From: a bacterium
GTDB lineage: Bacteria; Zhuqueibacterota; QNDG01; DSAB01
Length of the DNA: 64,000 bases
NCBI GenBank assembly: GCA_016931965.1
Contig: JAFGDT010000071.1
Coordinates: forward strand, 16,466 to 80,465
Reading direction: 5' to 3'
The notes beneath the pieces were generated by a model. The model was not told the DNA's origin. It saw only the letters and a program-made list of their open reading frames with translations, and did not search any database. Of the stretch, positions 28,401 through 36,863 are shown in pieces (position 1 is the first letter of the stretch; the number at the start of each line of letters is the position of its first letter). A program made the translations under genes and the position numbers.

Positions 28401-29070
28401 AGATCGCAGTATCTATCAACAGCCTTGCGGAATGAATGCCTTCAATCTGACATCCCGAGATTTTCAGGAATGATTTCTGATAATAACCACATCCTTTTTT
28501 CAGGTTCAACGAATAGGCGATTGTATCCTTATCAAAGGGACTGGCTTTAATCGTAAGGTCTTCAACCAGAACATTCAATGGGATGTGTTCATTTTTAACA
28601 GCAATCTTTGCATCAAATAAAATGAGTCTGTCGATGGACATTTTAAAAGGTGATCTGAAATTGTTTAATAAATTTTCGTATGTATTGTGCCGTGATCGGA
28701 TAAGAGAATCAGACTGTATTATATCCATATTTGTATGCAACCCTGACATCGCAAGATTTGATATCTGTATATTTTTATGAAAGAGGGACAGCAAACGAAA
28801 ATTGATCAACAATTCATTGAGTGATACCATTTCAGCGGAATCCTTTTCAACAGATATTGTCAGTCCCTGCATATGTATCCGGTTGAAAATATTTGTTTCC
28901 AGATCATGAATGACAACCTCCATTTTCAGAGCGCGACTTAGCTGTTTGCTTATTATTCTTTTTAGAATTTTTTCACCCGGTGGTATAGACCAGAATAAGA
29001 CAAAGAGGGTGCATCCCAATGATAGAGCAAGACTTATCTTAAACAGACGAATTTTAAGTTTCGATCTCAT
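25453..29070 (-). CDS. tamB: TamB-like inter-membrane protein (DUF490)
   Basis: 1205 residues. One N-terminal membrane anchor (about 9-29), a long stretch of repeated beta strands of AsmA/TamB type, and the C-terminal DUF490 domain (about 880-1205) containing LRVMGNLNNIRLGGRVTVREGYLLY and ADILTLLTVG, the best-conserved TamB region. These proteins form a hydrophobic groove bridging inner and outer membranes and are now thought to carry lipids. Here it precedes tamA in one operon, overlapping by 4 bases (the reverse order of E. coli tamA-tamB). Confidence 0.93.
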   Translation of the reverse strand: MRSKLKIRLFKISLALSLGCTLFVLFWSIPPGEKILKRIISKQLSRALKMEVVIHDLETNIFNRIHMQGLTISVEKDSAEMVSLNELLINFRLLSLFHKNIQISNLAMSGLHTNMDIIQSDSLIRSRHNTYENLLNNFRSPFKMSIDRLILFDAKIAVKNEHIPLNVLVEDLTIKASPFDKDTIAYSLNLKKGCGYYQKSFLKISGCQIEGIHSARLLIDTAIFKIDTVQVDSHYVSEMAANVQLENEKINVSSFQSLVWGGILSGSGQLGMEESQQGYISLNLKGIQLPQVQSSFNQKLTLIEGHLNGVFHASGKGSTFRDWKAAGELNLSDIQTQKQQFPSYRIDFQYTDEKMDLTLSHEASSIAANIQLQQNGFHGTISLSVPKIEPLSSFFQTSPIYGSLFGEGQINYIGDNSTIDFYMQASNLQFQQYQLDSLCTHMEYSQNRLSIHDFQVIHPSGWNQKQDTAYDNVPFALRLNGEFNTQNRTGLVRASIYPAEKTPISFDTDSSWGDILCEMAVSESQIQTIQVWGEVKNLSVIKNFLTNLPTLQGQLTMQTEYSRNHSDHHMILRSKVNHPLYQNQVLADSLLLEIHVQNNLIDPIQLTIYQNGRQHQIESIIESDQNLFDSNFSQIAHTRGSIQLDSLDLQWIRPWLPDSLETVGFIDADINWEGRFPDLHPVGLIVLNGDIYHPVEQIHVDNLYMAISVQDTLAEIPTGRFALQSIPVSLKAQFYLSKDNSLKLHADTDVYNQKALSINGIIQKDSIQFVNTLDQFPISLFEPLNPEIRYISGMIDANVNISGTNRSPMINGELTIQDMTFSPPWSEIPFSNGYFHLFFTGNQLHLDTLVLVQNQGHIGSSGFLTITGNKLSQLTLKTDLSTLRVMKRKQYDIQIQNAHFEMTNKGETYVLTGLVMLDKSVIQNAITPTDIMQKMQTRDRPSMNRPDYFQKIEMDIRIQESENLWVDNNLVKVRLHPELRVMGNLNNIRLGGRVTVREGYLLYLDRKFKINRGILDFIDPNRINPEMDLIAVHQLSGHQSSDQKPYAITLSIQGPLDQARLQLSSEPYLNEADILTLLTVGSTGQAITDRSSATLTVVDLLKERAASLSNERLINYASRTVNETLKFAEITIAGNVFRQDDESPTVTASRNLFQKITITYSTRIGHINDQSIRLNYHLHDRLMLQGETDRYGRSGLDLIYGIGIQ

Positions 29071-29231
29071 GATTTATCATTGCAAATGAAATTTATTGCC
29101 TTGTTCGTTAACAAAAGAAGAGTGATCGAATGGGTATGGTAAACAGCAACAGTTACTTTAATTTTCTCCGCGTTTTAACTTGCAAATATCATAGAGAGAC
29201 CATATGATCTATGAATTATTCTGTTTCTGTA

Positions 29232-29477
29232 TTATTGATTTCCTGTTTTCTCTTCGGATGGTAAGGGTTGAGGTTTCTTTTTTCTTCTCAAAAAGAATGA
29301 TGTCATGATTCCCAAAACGAATCCGATTAATGCCATGAAGAACAGTAGAACAGAGCGCGGAAGTATAATGGTAAAAAACAGAATGCGTGTTTCGACATAT
29401 TGCAGATTCTGAAAAATGATGATCAGAATCAAACAAGTAACAATCAGCATAAGAATTTGTTTTATTTTCTTCATCAT
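29232..29477 (-). CDS. LapA-domain (DUF1049) small membrane protein
   Basis: 81 residues with two membrane helices (about 7-25 and 39-64) joined by QNLQYVETRILFFTIILPRS, the pattern of DUF1049/LapA proteins, and a basic cytoplasmic tail starting RRKKKP. In E. coli LapA takes part in regulating lipopolysaccharide synthesis. Ribosome site AAAGGAAA precedes the ATG. It stands alone upstream of tamBA with its own promoter-like sequence. Confidence 0.85.
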   Translation of the reverse strand: MMKKIKQILMLIVTCLILIIIFQNLQYVETRILFFTIILPRSVLLFFMALIGFVLGIMTSFFLRRKKKPQPLPSEEKTGNQ

Positions 29478-29519
29478 TGATTTCCTTTATGTAAGGACCA
29501 TTTGGGATAAGTTAAAATA

Positions 29520-29548
29520 AATGTAAAGATTTTTTTGATTTATTTCAA
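29520..29548 (-). promoter_or_regulatory. Possible promoter for the LapA-domain gene
   Basis: Minus strand TTGAAA (29548-29543), 17-base spacer, TACATT (29525-29520), about 43 bases before the ATG at 29477. The -35 box is good, the -10 box weak. Confidence 0.45.
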
Positions 29549-29618
29549 GATATAAGTGAAAAGGATCGATAGACATTTAATACAGGATTGGCATTGATAT
29601 TGATGCAATACTGCCTGT

Positions 29619-29855
29619 TTGGTTTATGACCGTCGGATCGATGTCATGCTCGATTCTGTTATTTTATCAATCGTTGAACATATGATACCAAACATGTCAT
29701 TAGAAAACAGGAAATTACCGCAAGAGGCAGAAGAGGTTCAGCTTCTATTGGGTGCCATTCTGGAAGAGTTAAGCACGATCGAGAAGGACCTTTCTGAATT
29801 GGCAAGAAACCGAGCATTCGTTCAGGAAATCACCACCATTCAAGATAAGATTTAA
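29619..29855 (+). CDS. Uncertain small ORF
   Basis: 78 codons on the plus strand in otherwise gene-free DNA. The second half (QEAEEVQLLLGAILEELSTIEKDLSELA) would form a charged amphipathic or coiled-coil helix, which is more protein-like than random. No clear ribosome site precedes any of the ATGs (29619, 29646, 29694). No family recognised. It may be an accident or the tail of a lost gene. Confidence 0.35.
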   Translation: MVYDRRIDVMLDSVILSIVEHMIPNMSLENRKLPQEAEEVQLLLGAILEELSTIEKDLSELARNRAFVQEITTIQDKI

Positions 29856-29980
29856 CGTTTAGTTAGTGATCCATTATTTTTTATCTGCCACAACCTAAAG
29901 ATTGCCACTGACTTAATCAGAAGTCAGGTCCAACGGCATTATTATTGTGTGTGTCAAGCTGGTCGGTACAGTTATTTATC

Positions 29981-31231
29981 CTATATCACTATGGCGTCAT
30001 ATAATTCCTCTCTAAAATCCTCTTTTGCCATTTGGCCGGCTATTTGTTCCGCTTTCTTTTTAAAAGCGGATTCGTTCATTAATTCAAGGATTTTGGGTTC
30101 AAGAATATGCGTTGTTAATTTGCTTATTTTTACTCCTTTCGGTCCAACACCCCTGTCATAGATGATCTTGTTCCAGACATGTTGGTCAATGATATGCGGA
30201 ATAATCATGGTTGCACATCCATACTTTAGCCCCAGGTGCGTTGTTCCCGAACCTCCGTGGTGAATGATCCCATCAATTCTTGGAAAAATCCAGTCGTACG
30301 GAATCTGTGAAACAAAATAGATCAGGTCAGCATCATATTTTTCCGGTTTGATAAGCCCTCCGGAAGCGGTATTGATGATGGCGGGAATTTTATTTTGTTT
30401 GAGTATATCCACGATGATTCTGGTTTTTTCTTCGGGGATGGGATTGGTCATACTGCCAAATGTGATGAACAGGATGCGACTGTGTTTTCCCAAAAAATCA
30501 ATCAAGGTTTTGTCCGGATGCCAGTTGATGTGTTTATTTCTCTCATGATATCCCAATACGTGAATGTTCTCATTCCAGTCATCAGGTCTTGAGAAAAGGG
30601 AGGGTGAAATGGTATAAATGGATTTGTTATGCCGAAGACCATTTCGTATTTGTTTTCGGGTAATCCTTTTTTTAATCTTCAGCCACTTTTTGGTTATCAT
30701 CACTGTCGTAATCATTCCGGAATGCGCAAGTGAAAAAGTGAGTTTATTTAAAAAGGAACCGTAGTTGCTGTTAAATGCAACATGTGTATGGTCTTTCACA
30801 TAATGCATGTAAGGCAGGGGGCTTATAAAAATCGTCTTTCCGATGTTGTCCAATTCCCAGATGATGGGATAAATGGCTTTTCCATTGTAGACGATCCGAT
30901 CTGGATTCTCAATTTCTATTAATTTGTATTGTTTGTAAACCAGTTCTTTATTGGTCTCTGTTTGTTTCATGGCCAGTTTGATATAAGCCATCATTTTCTT
31001 GAAACCTGAACCACTTCCTCCAAACGCCACTTTTCCAGCATCACTTTCCAACAAATCGATAAATTTAGATCCAAGAGAGGCAAATTTCAGACTTGAATCT
31101 TCAGCCAAATTTCTGAACTGTTCCGGGAATGCGCAGATGACCTCATGCCCCTTTTCTTTCAATATTTCTCCGATGGCTAAAAAGGGTTCCATATCTCCCC
31201 GGGTTCCGATGGATATTAATATGATCTTCAA
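29981..31231 (-). CDS. GT1-family glycosyltransferase (UDP-glycosyltransferase/sterol-glucosyltransferase-like)
   Basis: 416 residues, GT-B fold. N-terminal acceptor domain opens with ILISIGTRGDMEPFLAIGEIL (the GT28_N-like start of this family); the C-terminal donor domain has ITFGSMTNP and the signature GGSGTTHLGLKYGCATMIIP followed by DQHVWNKII. Such enzymes put a sugar on lipids, sterols, rhamnolipids or macrolides. No operon partner indicates the acceptor. Transcribed alone on the minus strand. Confidence 0.9.
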   Translation of the reverse strand: MKIILISIGTRGDMEPFLAIGEILKEKGHEVICAFPEQFRNLAEDSSLKFASLGSKFIDLLESDAGKVAFGGSGSGFKKMMAYIKLAMKQTETNKELVYKQYKLIEIENPDRIVYNGKAIYPIIWELDNIGKTIFISPLPYMHYVKDHTHVAFNSNYGSFLNKLTFSLAHSGMITTVMITKKWLKIKKRITRKQIRNGLRHNKSIYTISPSLFSRPDDWNENIHVLGYHERNKHINWHPDKTLIDFLGKHSRILFITFGSMTNPIPEEKTRIIVDILKQNKIPAIINTASGGLIKPEKYDADLIYFVSQIPYDWIFPRIDGIIHHGGSGTTHLGLKYGCATMIIPHIIDQHVWNKIIYDRGVGPKGVKISKLTTHILEPKILELMNESAFKKKAEQIAGQMAKEDFREELYDAIVI

Positions 31232-31351
31232 AAAGTATTTCCTATTGGTTATTTTTAAATAACTTCATCCGATTTACTTATTCAAAGAAACCTTACTATC
31301 TTGGATGACAGTTCAGCTTTTATCAATGTTATACTGAGGTGCAATGAGCAT

Positions 31352-32536
31352 TCAGGCAATCACCTTTTCGTATATTGTGTAGACTTTCGAAGGTGTAGGT
31401 CCCACACGTTCGACCATTCGTATGGCCATCTTGTTATCTTCGAGCACCCAACCCAAATCTGAATAGACGTATCCCTTTCTATTTGCATATTCCCATTGTT
31501 TGAGCAACATGACCGCATCCAGTCCCATCCTCCGGTATTCCGGCTTAATGCCGAGGTAGCCGAGCCGGAATCCTTTCGTCCGTTTCCGGTTTAAAATCAT
31601 GCGCACGGCACGGATCAGTTCGCAATGACGGCATTTCCCGATCCGTCCCAAGAATTCGGTGATATTGGGCACACCGCCGAAAAACGCCACCGGTTCATCC
31701 CGGATGTAGAGAAAGATGAAGAGGCCTTTGTCGAGGATAAGGGTCATGTCATTGACGATGGTGCCAAATTCTTCTTCGGTGAATGGTACAAATCCCCAGT
31801 TGTCGTTCCAGGCCGCGTTATAGATTTCCAGCATTTCCCTTTTTCGGACGGAGAAGGGACGCTGATCCCAGGTTTCAGTGCGGATATCATAACGGTCAAC
31901 AATATTCTGAACCAGTTTCTCGAATTTGTCACCGAAAGGTTTTGGAACGTCGTATTCCCAAGACAGCACACGCTTGACCGGAGAAAAACCCGCCTGAGCG
32001 AGGTGATGTGCATAGAAAGGTTTATTGTAATGATAATACATGACGGGACGGCTATTGAATCCTTCTGTGAGGATGCCGGGTGTCGCTTCGTTGACCGGCA
32101 GGTTCTGTGGTCCGCGGATCGTGTCCATACCGCCGTTTAGCAGCCATTCGGAGGTCGCCTCTGTCAGTTTGTCGGTTATCTGCTGATCGTCAATCACCTC
32201 ATATTGCCCGAAAAAGCCGACCTTGTCATGCCAGTGGGTGTTGTGGCGATGGTTGATAAACGCGTTGCATCGTCCGACCACTTTACCGTCCCGGAGAGCG
32301 AGGAAGAATTGCATATCGGCATGTTTGAGAAACAGGTTATCGGGCTCAAAAAAACCGTGAATCCCGATGAGTTTGAACCCAAGATATTCATAGTCCAGAA
32401 GCGGCACATACTGGGGATCGTCGGCGTAGTGGCGCCAGTGAAAATCGACAAATTCCTTGAGGAGTTTTTTTTCGGTTCGGGTTCGATTGGAAAAAGACAG
32501 AATTTCGACATTTGATTGATTCATAACATGCTCCAT
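31352..32536 (-). CDS. GNAT-like N-acetyltransferase superfamily protein
   Basis: 394 residues. The middle holds FLALRDGKVVGRCNAFINHRHN and the C-terminal part LGYLGIKPEYRRMGLDAVML, a GNAT acetyl-CoA loop (with R-R-M-G), then EYANRKGYVYSDLGWVLEDN. This matches large uncharacterised GNAT proteins of about 380 residues with two GNAT-like halves. Substrate unknown. ATG 32536 or 32524 are both possible starts. Confidence 0.75.
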   Translation of the reverse strand: MEHVMNQSNVEILSFSNRTRTEKKLLKEFVDFHWRHYADDPQYVPLLDYEYLGFKLIGIHGFFEPDNLFLKHADMQFFLALRDGKVVGRCNAFINHRHNTHWHDKVGFFGQYEVIDDQQITDKLTEATSEWLLNGGMDTIRGPQNLPVNEATPGILTEGFNSRPVMYYHYNKPFYAHHLAQAGFSPVKRVLSWEYDVPKPFGDKFEKLVQNIVDRYDIRTETWDQRPFSVRKREMLEIYNAAWNDNWGFVPFTEEEFGTIVNDMTLILDKGLFIFLYIRDEPVAFFGGVPNITEFLGRIGKCRHCELIRAVRMILNRKRTKGFRLGYLGIKPEYRRMGLDAVMLLKQWEYANRKGYVYSDLGWVLEDNKMAIRMVERVGPTPSKVYTIYEKVIA

Positions 32537-32673
32537 CGTTTTAACACAATTCTATTTTGCAGCATTGTCAATTCACATCCTTCACTTTCAGAACATTTGT
32601 TTTTTTCTAATTGACTTTATATTATTTATCTGACTATTTCTCCAATTGTAAATTGGTCTTTGAAGTTTGTAGG

Positions 32674-32839
32674 CGGGGTTCACCCCGACGTTGACTTCCG
32701 CAGAGGCAAGAGCCACTGCTGTGGAGCTAAGAAAGTATGCGTAATGTCATTCCTGCCCCGTATTGAGTACGGGGTAAACTCCAGCAGGAATCCAGTTGAA
32801 AGAAAACAAATGGATTCCCGCTCAACACAACACGGGAAT
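32674..32839. repeat. Palindrome cluster A
   Basis: CGGGG-TTCA-CCCCG (32674-32687); nested hairpin with outer ATTCCTGC/GCAGGAAT (32749-32756, 32784-32791) and inner CCCCGTA-TTGAG-TACGGGG (32756-32774); then ATTCCCG/CGGGAAT (32814-32820, 32833-32839). The CATTCC-GGAATCC outer arms are like dispersed palindromic elements found in many genomes. Confidence 0.75.
32696..32719. repeat. 24-base repeat, copy 1
   Basis: Starts TTCCGCAGAGGCAAGAGCCA; identical to 32954-32977. The following bases (TGTGGAG) spoil the closing arm of the hairpin seen in copy 2. Confidence 0.85.
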
Positions 32840-32953
32840 GACAAATTTTTAGAACCTTTACACATTTTTAATCCAATAAATCCTTTAATCCTGAGAATCT
32901 TGGTTCAGACAAATAATAATCCCTTAATCCCATAAATCCGAGGTCAGACAATC

Positions 32954-32979
32954 TTCCGCAGAGGCAAGAGCCACTGCGG
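32954..32979. repeat. 24-base repeat, copy 2, forming a hairpin
   Basis: Same 24 bases as 32696-32719. Here the arms CCGCAG and CTGCGG (32956-32979) pair, with an inner GGC-AAGA-GCC, giving a two-part stem with an A/A mismatch. Confidence 0.85.
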
Positions 32980-33179
32980 AGCAAAAAGAGCTTTAGATGG
33001 TAAAGTAGATGAGACTTTGACTGTTCAAAGAAATATATTCCTCTCAATGAGTTAATCTTGTTTTCTTTTTAATAAAAGTGAACCAATATGGAAAAGCGCC
33101 AAGAATAAATACAAAAATCATAAATGCGGTACTTCTTGCCATCGTCGGGTGGCCTGCTTACAATCTTTTTTCCGTGTGC

Positions 33180-33237
33180 CACTGCCTTTAGGCAGTGATT
33201 GATCTATTTATTCAGTCAACACGACCTAAAGGTCGTG
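33180..33237. repeat. Paired perfect hairpins
   Basis: CACTGCC-TTTA-GGCAGTG (33180-33197) and CACGACC-TAAA-GGTCGTG (33220-33237): same 7-base stem length and 4-base AT loop. The flanks CGTGTGCCAC before and GTGCCACACG after are near-inverted copies, so the pair looks like one mobile or structured unit. Confidence 0.8.
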
Positions 33238-33280
33238 CCACACGATATTATTTTTGATTTTTTCTCGTCCAAGTAGGTAG

Positions 33281-33299
33281 GGTGGGCCAATGGCCCACC
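33281..33299. repeat. Perfect hairpin GGTGGGCC-AAT-GGCCCACC
   Basis: Eight-base perfect stem with a 3-base loop; no T-run follows on either strand beyond ATTTATT, so a dispersed palindromic repeat is likelier than a terminator. Confidence 0.75.
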
Positions 33300-33392
33300 A
33301 TTTATTGTCCGATATCTGTTCTCAGTATATATTTCTTTATAGTTAAAACACCTCTAAAAGGTAATTCTTAATCATCCAGAATACCAAATATA

Positions 33393-33626
33393 TTAACCAA
33401 AAACAGCTACCGGAACTTTACGCTCCTGAGTTAAATTTGACTTGTGCAGTTTGATTCTCTCAATCTCATGAAGTGTTTCAGCGGTTAGATAGCTTTGCCC
33501 ACAGTGAGAACAGGTCACAACCGGCACATTTTCTATGATTAAAATATTCTTCCCTTTACCATAACTTCGGGTAACATGACGAATACTTGCCTCCTTATGT
33601 CCACAAGTATCGCATATCATAGTCAT
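33393..33626 (-). CDS. YgiT-type zinc-finger protein
   Basis: 77 residues with two CxxC pairs (CDTCG near 5-8 and CSHCG near 38-41) of the YgiT/MqsA N-terminal zinc-finger type, ending in a helix ([15 protein letters not shown]). Relatives are usually antitoxins paired with a small DUF4258 or MqsR toxin; none is adjacent. It lacks the HTH domain of MqsA. Its ATG overlaps the aroQ stop by 4 bases, so it is the last gene of the aromatic operon. Confidence 0.85.
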   Translation of the reverse strand: MTMICDTCGHKEASIRHVTRSYGKGKNILIIENVPVVTCSHCGQSYLTAETLHEIERIKLHKSNLTQERKVPVAVFG

Positions 33627-34081
33627 ACCTTCATTTCCTTTTCAATCAACACATCAATCCCCTTCAAATAACTCTCTTTGCCCAGGCCGCTGATCTGTTT
33701 GATGCAGACGGGCTGGATGACGGAGATTTTTCGGAAATCCTCCCGTTTGTGAATATCAGAGAGATGAACTTCGACCGTGGGGATGCCGACTCCGGCGATG
33801 GCGTCTCTGAGGGCATAGCTGTAGTGTGTGAGGGCTCCGGGATTGATGACGATACCGTCTGCCCATGTGCGGTTGTCGTGTATAAAATCGATCAGCACGC
33901 CTTCGTGATTGGATTGAAAGAACCATACCTTCACGTTTTTTTTCTGGGCATACTGCTTGATTTCATCATTCAATTCATTCAGGGTCATTTTCCCGTACAC
34001 CTCAGGTTCACGGGTGCCGAGGAGATTTAAATTCGGGCCGTGAATGACCAGCACGTTTTTGATGGATTTATTTGCGGACAT
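33623..34081 (-). CDS. aroQ: Type II 3-dehydroquinate dehydratase
   Basis: 152 residues, the usual length for type II DHQase. Motifs: [15 protein letters not shown] (N-terminal, with the lid Tyr in EVYG), [25 protein letters not shown] and [11 protein letters not shown], which together hold the catalytic Tyr and His residues. It converts 3-dehydroquinate to 3-dehydroshikimate, step 3 of the shikimate route. It overlaps aroB by 14 bases. Confidence 0.97.
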   Translation of the reverse strand: MSANKSIKNVLVIHGPNLNLLGTREPEVYGKMTLNELNDEIKQYAQKKNVKVWFFQSNHEGVLIDFIHDNRTWADGIVINPGALTHYSYALRDAIAGVGIPTVEVHLSDIHKREDFRKISVIQPVCIKQISGLGKESYLKGIDVLIEKEMKV

Positions 34082-35159
34082 AATCTAACCACCCTGAAAT
34101 CTGATTGGAAAGATCGGGAACGGGCTCCACTTTTGTTCGGCCAATTTGATCCAGGCAGACAAACTGTAACCCCTCCCGCGTTTGTTTTTTATCGATCCGT
34201 GTTTTTTCGAACAGCGTTTGACTGTCAATATTCTTCGGCAGTTCCGGAATCTCAAACTGTTTCAGCAGAGCTTCGATGCGCTCAAAATCGGCTTTTGACA
34301 GATGCGCTTTCTGCCAGGAAAGCCAGGCGGCAAAACGCATCCCGTGGACAATGGCCTCTCCATGTTTGAAGTATTGATAATCGGTCACCACCTCCAGAGC
34401 ATGGCCGAGCGTGTGTCCGAAATTAAGAATCCGACGGAGTCCGCTTTCCTTTTCATCCTTTTTCACCACTTCCGCTTTGATCCTGCAGCACGTATCGATC
34501 ATCTGGGAGATTATATCCCAGTCCTTCAGCTCTGAAATCTCCTTCAGATGGAGTTCCATAAAAGTCCAGAAGAGATTGTCCCAGATCAATCCGTATTTTA
34601 CAACTTCTCCCAATCCGGCCCACATTTCGCGTCTGTCCAGTGTGGTGAGTACTTTTGGATCGATGTAGACCAATCGGGGTTGATAGAAACTGCCGATCAG
34701 ATTTTTCCCGAGCGGATGGTTGATGCCCACCTTGCCGCCGACGCTGCTGTCAACCTGAGCCAGAAGTGTGGTGGGAATCTGAATGAAATCAATGCCCCTT
34801 AAATAGGTTGCTGCCACAAAACCGGCCAGATCACCCACAACACCCCCGCCCAGAGCGATCACCAAAGCGTCCCTGTGTAAATTGGTCTCGATCAGCTCCG
34901 TATAGAGATTCGAAACTTGTTCAATCGACTTCGAACTTTCACCATCCGGCACGACATGCGTTGTGGATCGAATGGACGCCTGTTGGAGGGCACTTTGGAC
35001 TCTTTTACCATAGAGTTTCATCACTGTCTCATCCGTAATGACAACCACCCGTTTACTGCAGTGATGTTCTCGGATCGAACGGCCGATATGGTTCAGGCCC
35101 GAAGGCTCGATGATGATCGGGTAGGACCGGTCGTCCAAATCAACCATAAATTGCATCAT
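34068..35159 (-). CDS. aroB: 3-dehydroquinate synthase
   Basis: 363 residues. NAD-binding [19 protein letters not shown], the [19 protein letters not shown] segment and the metal ligands in [12 protein letters not shown] are all present. It makes 3-dehydroquinate from DAHP, step 2 of the shikimate pathway. No DAHP synthase gene is in the window. The start overlaps the aroK stop (ATGATG over TGA). Confidence 0.97.
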   Translation of the reverse strand: MMQFMVDLDDRSYPIIIEPSGLNHIGRSIREHHCSKRVVVITDETVMKLYGKRVQSALQQASIRSTTHVVPDGESSKSIEQVSNLYTELIETNLHRDALVIALGGGVVGDLAGFVAATYLRGIDFIQIPTTLLAQVDSSVGGKVGINHPLGKNLIGSFYQPRLVYIDPKVLTTLDRREMWAGLGEVVKYGLIWDNLFWTFMELHLKEISELKDWDIISQMIDTCCRIKAEVVKKDEKESGLRRILNFGHTLGHALEVVTDYQYFKHGEAIVHGMRFAAWLSWQKAHLSKADFERIEALLKQFEIPELPKNIDSQTLFEKTRIDKKQTREGLQFVCLDQIGRTKVEPVPDLSNQISGWLDYVRK

Positions 35160-35698
35160 GATATCCCTTTCACATAACCCAAAATCATATCGGTCACACG
35201 CTCGATTTCGATTTCTTTGTTGAAATAGAGCAGCAGATCTGCCTGTTTGTAGTATTTCTCCCGTTCTTCCATGAGATCGATAATGCGCTGGAAGCGTTTC
35301 GTTTCGTCAGTGTCGCCGAGAAGGGGCCGATCTTTTACTGCAACCAATCGTTCCATGATAATCTCGGGTGGATAACAGATGGAAATCGTCACACCGGAAC
35401 GAGAAATAGCTTTCCAATTTTCAGGATCGATAATGGCACCACCGCCCAGAGAGATGACCTGTCTTTTCAGTTTGGATACACGGGCGATACATTCTTTTTC
35501 CAATCGGCGAAAGTGGGATTCGCCGTATCTATTAAAAATTTCAGAGATGGAGATTCCAGCATCCCGCTCAATACAGATGTCTGTATCGAGAAATTCCCAG
35601 TTCAACCGCTTTGCCAGAAGCAACCCGACACTCGATTTGCCGCATCCCATAAATCCCATCATGTAAATATTTTTCTGTAATTGTCTATGCGTCTCCAT
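35156..35698 (-). CDS. aroK: Shikimate kinase
   Basis: 180 residues. P-loop GFMGCGKSSVG near residues 15-25, shikimate-binding DTDICIERDAG, and the SLGGGAI motif. Phosphorylates shikimate with ATP. Overlaps aroC by 14 bases. Confidence 0.96.
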   Translation of the reverse strand: METHRQLQKNIYMMGFMGCGKSSVGLLLAKRLNWEFLDTDICIERDAGISISEIFNRYGESHFRRLEKECIARVSKLKRQVISLGGGAIIDPENWKAISRSGVTISICYPPEIIMERLVAVKDRPLLGDTDETKRFQRIIDLMEEREKYYKQADLLLYFNKEIEIERVTDMILGYVKGIS

Positions 35699-36863
35699 GG
35701 AAATGCCTTTTCATTTGATTCATTGAATCACCGCCAACTTTTTGACACAATGCTTTTGCCAGAACGATGGCCATCATCGCTTCGCCGACGACACTGGCAG
35801 CCGGAACTGCGCAGACATCCGCACGCTCCCTGTGAGCGGGAACAGCCCGATGGGTCTTTAAATCGACAGATGGCAGCGGTTTTGTTAGAGTGGGAATTGG
35901 TTTCATCGTTGCCCTGACCAAAATCGGTTGTCCATTCGATACACCGCCTTCGATACCTCCCGCGCGGTTGCTCGATCGTTCCGGGAAATGATTTTTTCCT
36001 GGAATAATGGCATCGTGTACTTCGGAGCCGAAACGAAAAGCATTCTCAATCCCCAGACCGATTTCCACGGCTTTAATGGCGGGAATCGACATGAAATCGG
36101 AAGCTATTGCCGCATCGAGTCGGCGATCCCATGCTGCATAACTTCCCAGACCGGCGGGCACATGCAGTGCGGTCACTTCAAAGATACCGCCGACCGTGTC
36201 ACCATTTTTCTGAGCTTTCTGTATCGCTGTTTTCATCTTCTTTTCTGCAACCGGATCACTGCAGCGCAATTCTGAATTTTCCGCCAGTTCGGACAGTTTC
36301 CTGATTTGCTCACCTGTCTCCCATCCGATTTTTTCGGCCAGTTTCCGGAACGTAGCTTTGGTCTGAATTTGATGAATTTGAATTACGTGGCTCCCGATCC
36401 AGATACCGAAAACATCGAGAAGTTGTCTGGCAATGGCTCCGAGAGCCACACGCACAGCCGTCTCTCTGGCGCTGGACCGCTCCAGCACATTTCTTAAATC
36501 GGTATGTTCGTACTTGATCGCACCGGCCAGATCCGCATGCCCCGGACGGGGGACCGTGACGGGAGCATTCTCTTTGCCGGACCAGACATTCATGCGTGAC
36601 TGCCAGTTCTTCCAGTCCTTGTTTTCGATAAAAACCGTAATGGGTGTGCCCAGTGTGACACCGAAGCGCAGTCCGGAGAAAATCTCAATGCGATCCGACT
36701 CGATTTTCATGCGGTCGCCGCGGCCATAGCCCCTCTGTCTTCTCTCCAGTTGGGCGTCTATTTTCTTTTTGTCGATTTTGAGTCCTGCCGGCATCCCTTC
36801 CAGAATGCCGACCAAGCCTTTCCCGTGAGACTCTCCGGCTGTTAAAATACGCAGATTACTCAT
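35685..36863 (-). CDS. aroC: Chorismate synthase
   Basis: 392 residues from ATG 36863, which overlaps the aroE stop by 8 bases and begins with the conserved MSNLRILTAGESHGKGL. RRQRGYGRG and RPGHADLAGA-like signatures and ERSSARETAVRVALGA follow. It removes phosphate from EPSP to give chorismate, using reduced FMN. Upstream in-frame ATG codons lie inside aroE and are not needed. Confidence 0.97.
   Translation of the reverse strand: MSNLRILTAGESHGKGLVGILEGMPAGLKIDKKKIDAQLERRQRGYGRGDRMKIESDRIEIFSGLRFGVTLGTPITVFIENKDWKNWQSRMNVWSGKENAPVTVPRPGHADLAGAIKYEHTDLRNVLERSSARETAVRVALGAIARQLLDVFGIWIGSHVIQIHQIQTKATFRKLAEKIGWETGEQIRKLSELAENSELRCSDPVAEKKMKTAIQKAQKNGDTVGGIFEVTALHVPAGLGSYAAWDRRLDAAIASDFMSIPAIKAVEIGLGIENAFRFGSEVHDAIIPGKNHFPERSSNRAGGIEGGVSNGQPILVRATMKPIPTLTKPLPSVDLKTHRAVPAHRERADVCAVPAASVVGEAMMAIVLAKALCQKVGGDSMNQMKRHFHGDA

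Larger units (their letters stand above)
32537..33392. other. Long gene-free region with clustered palindromes
   Basis: About 850 bases without a credible gene. It holds two copies of a 24-base repeat and at least five perfect hairpins, listed separately. The 3' ends of the GNAT gene (divergent start) and the aro operon (end) flank it, so it also must contain the aro operon terminator; no clear T-tailed stem was picked out right after 33393. Confidence 0.7.

Noticed and set aside
32660..32935. 91-codon plus-strand frame in the repeat block
   Set aside because: Made of the palindromes themselves; no ribosome site and no protein-like pattern.
33160..33300. CRISPR array
   Set aside because: Hairpins are of different sequence and spacing; there are no regular direct repeats or spacers and no cas genes.
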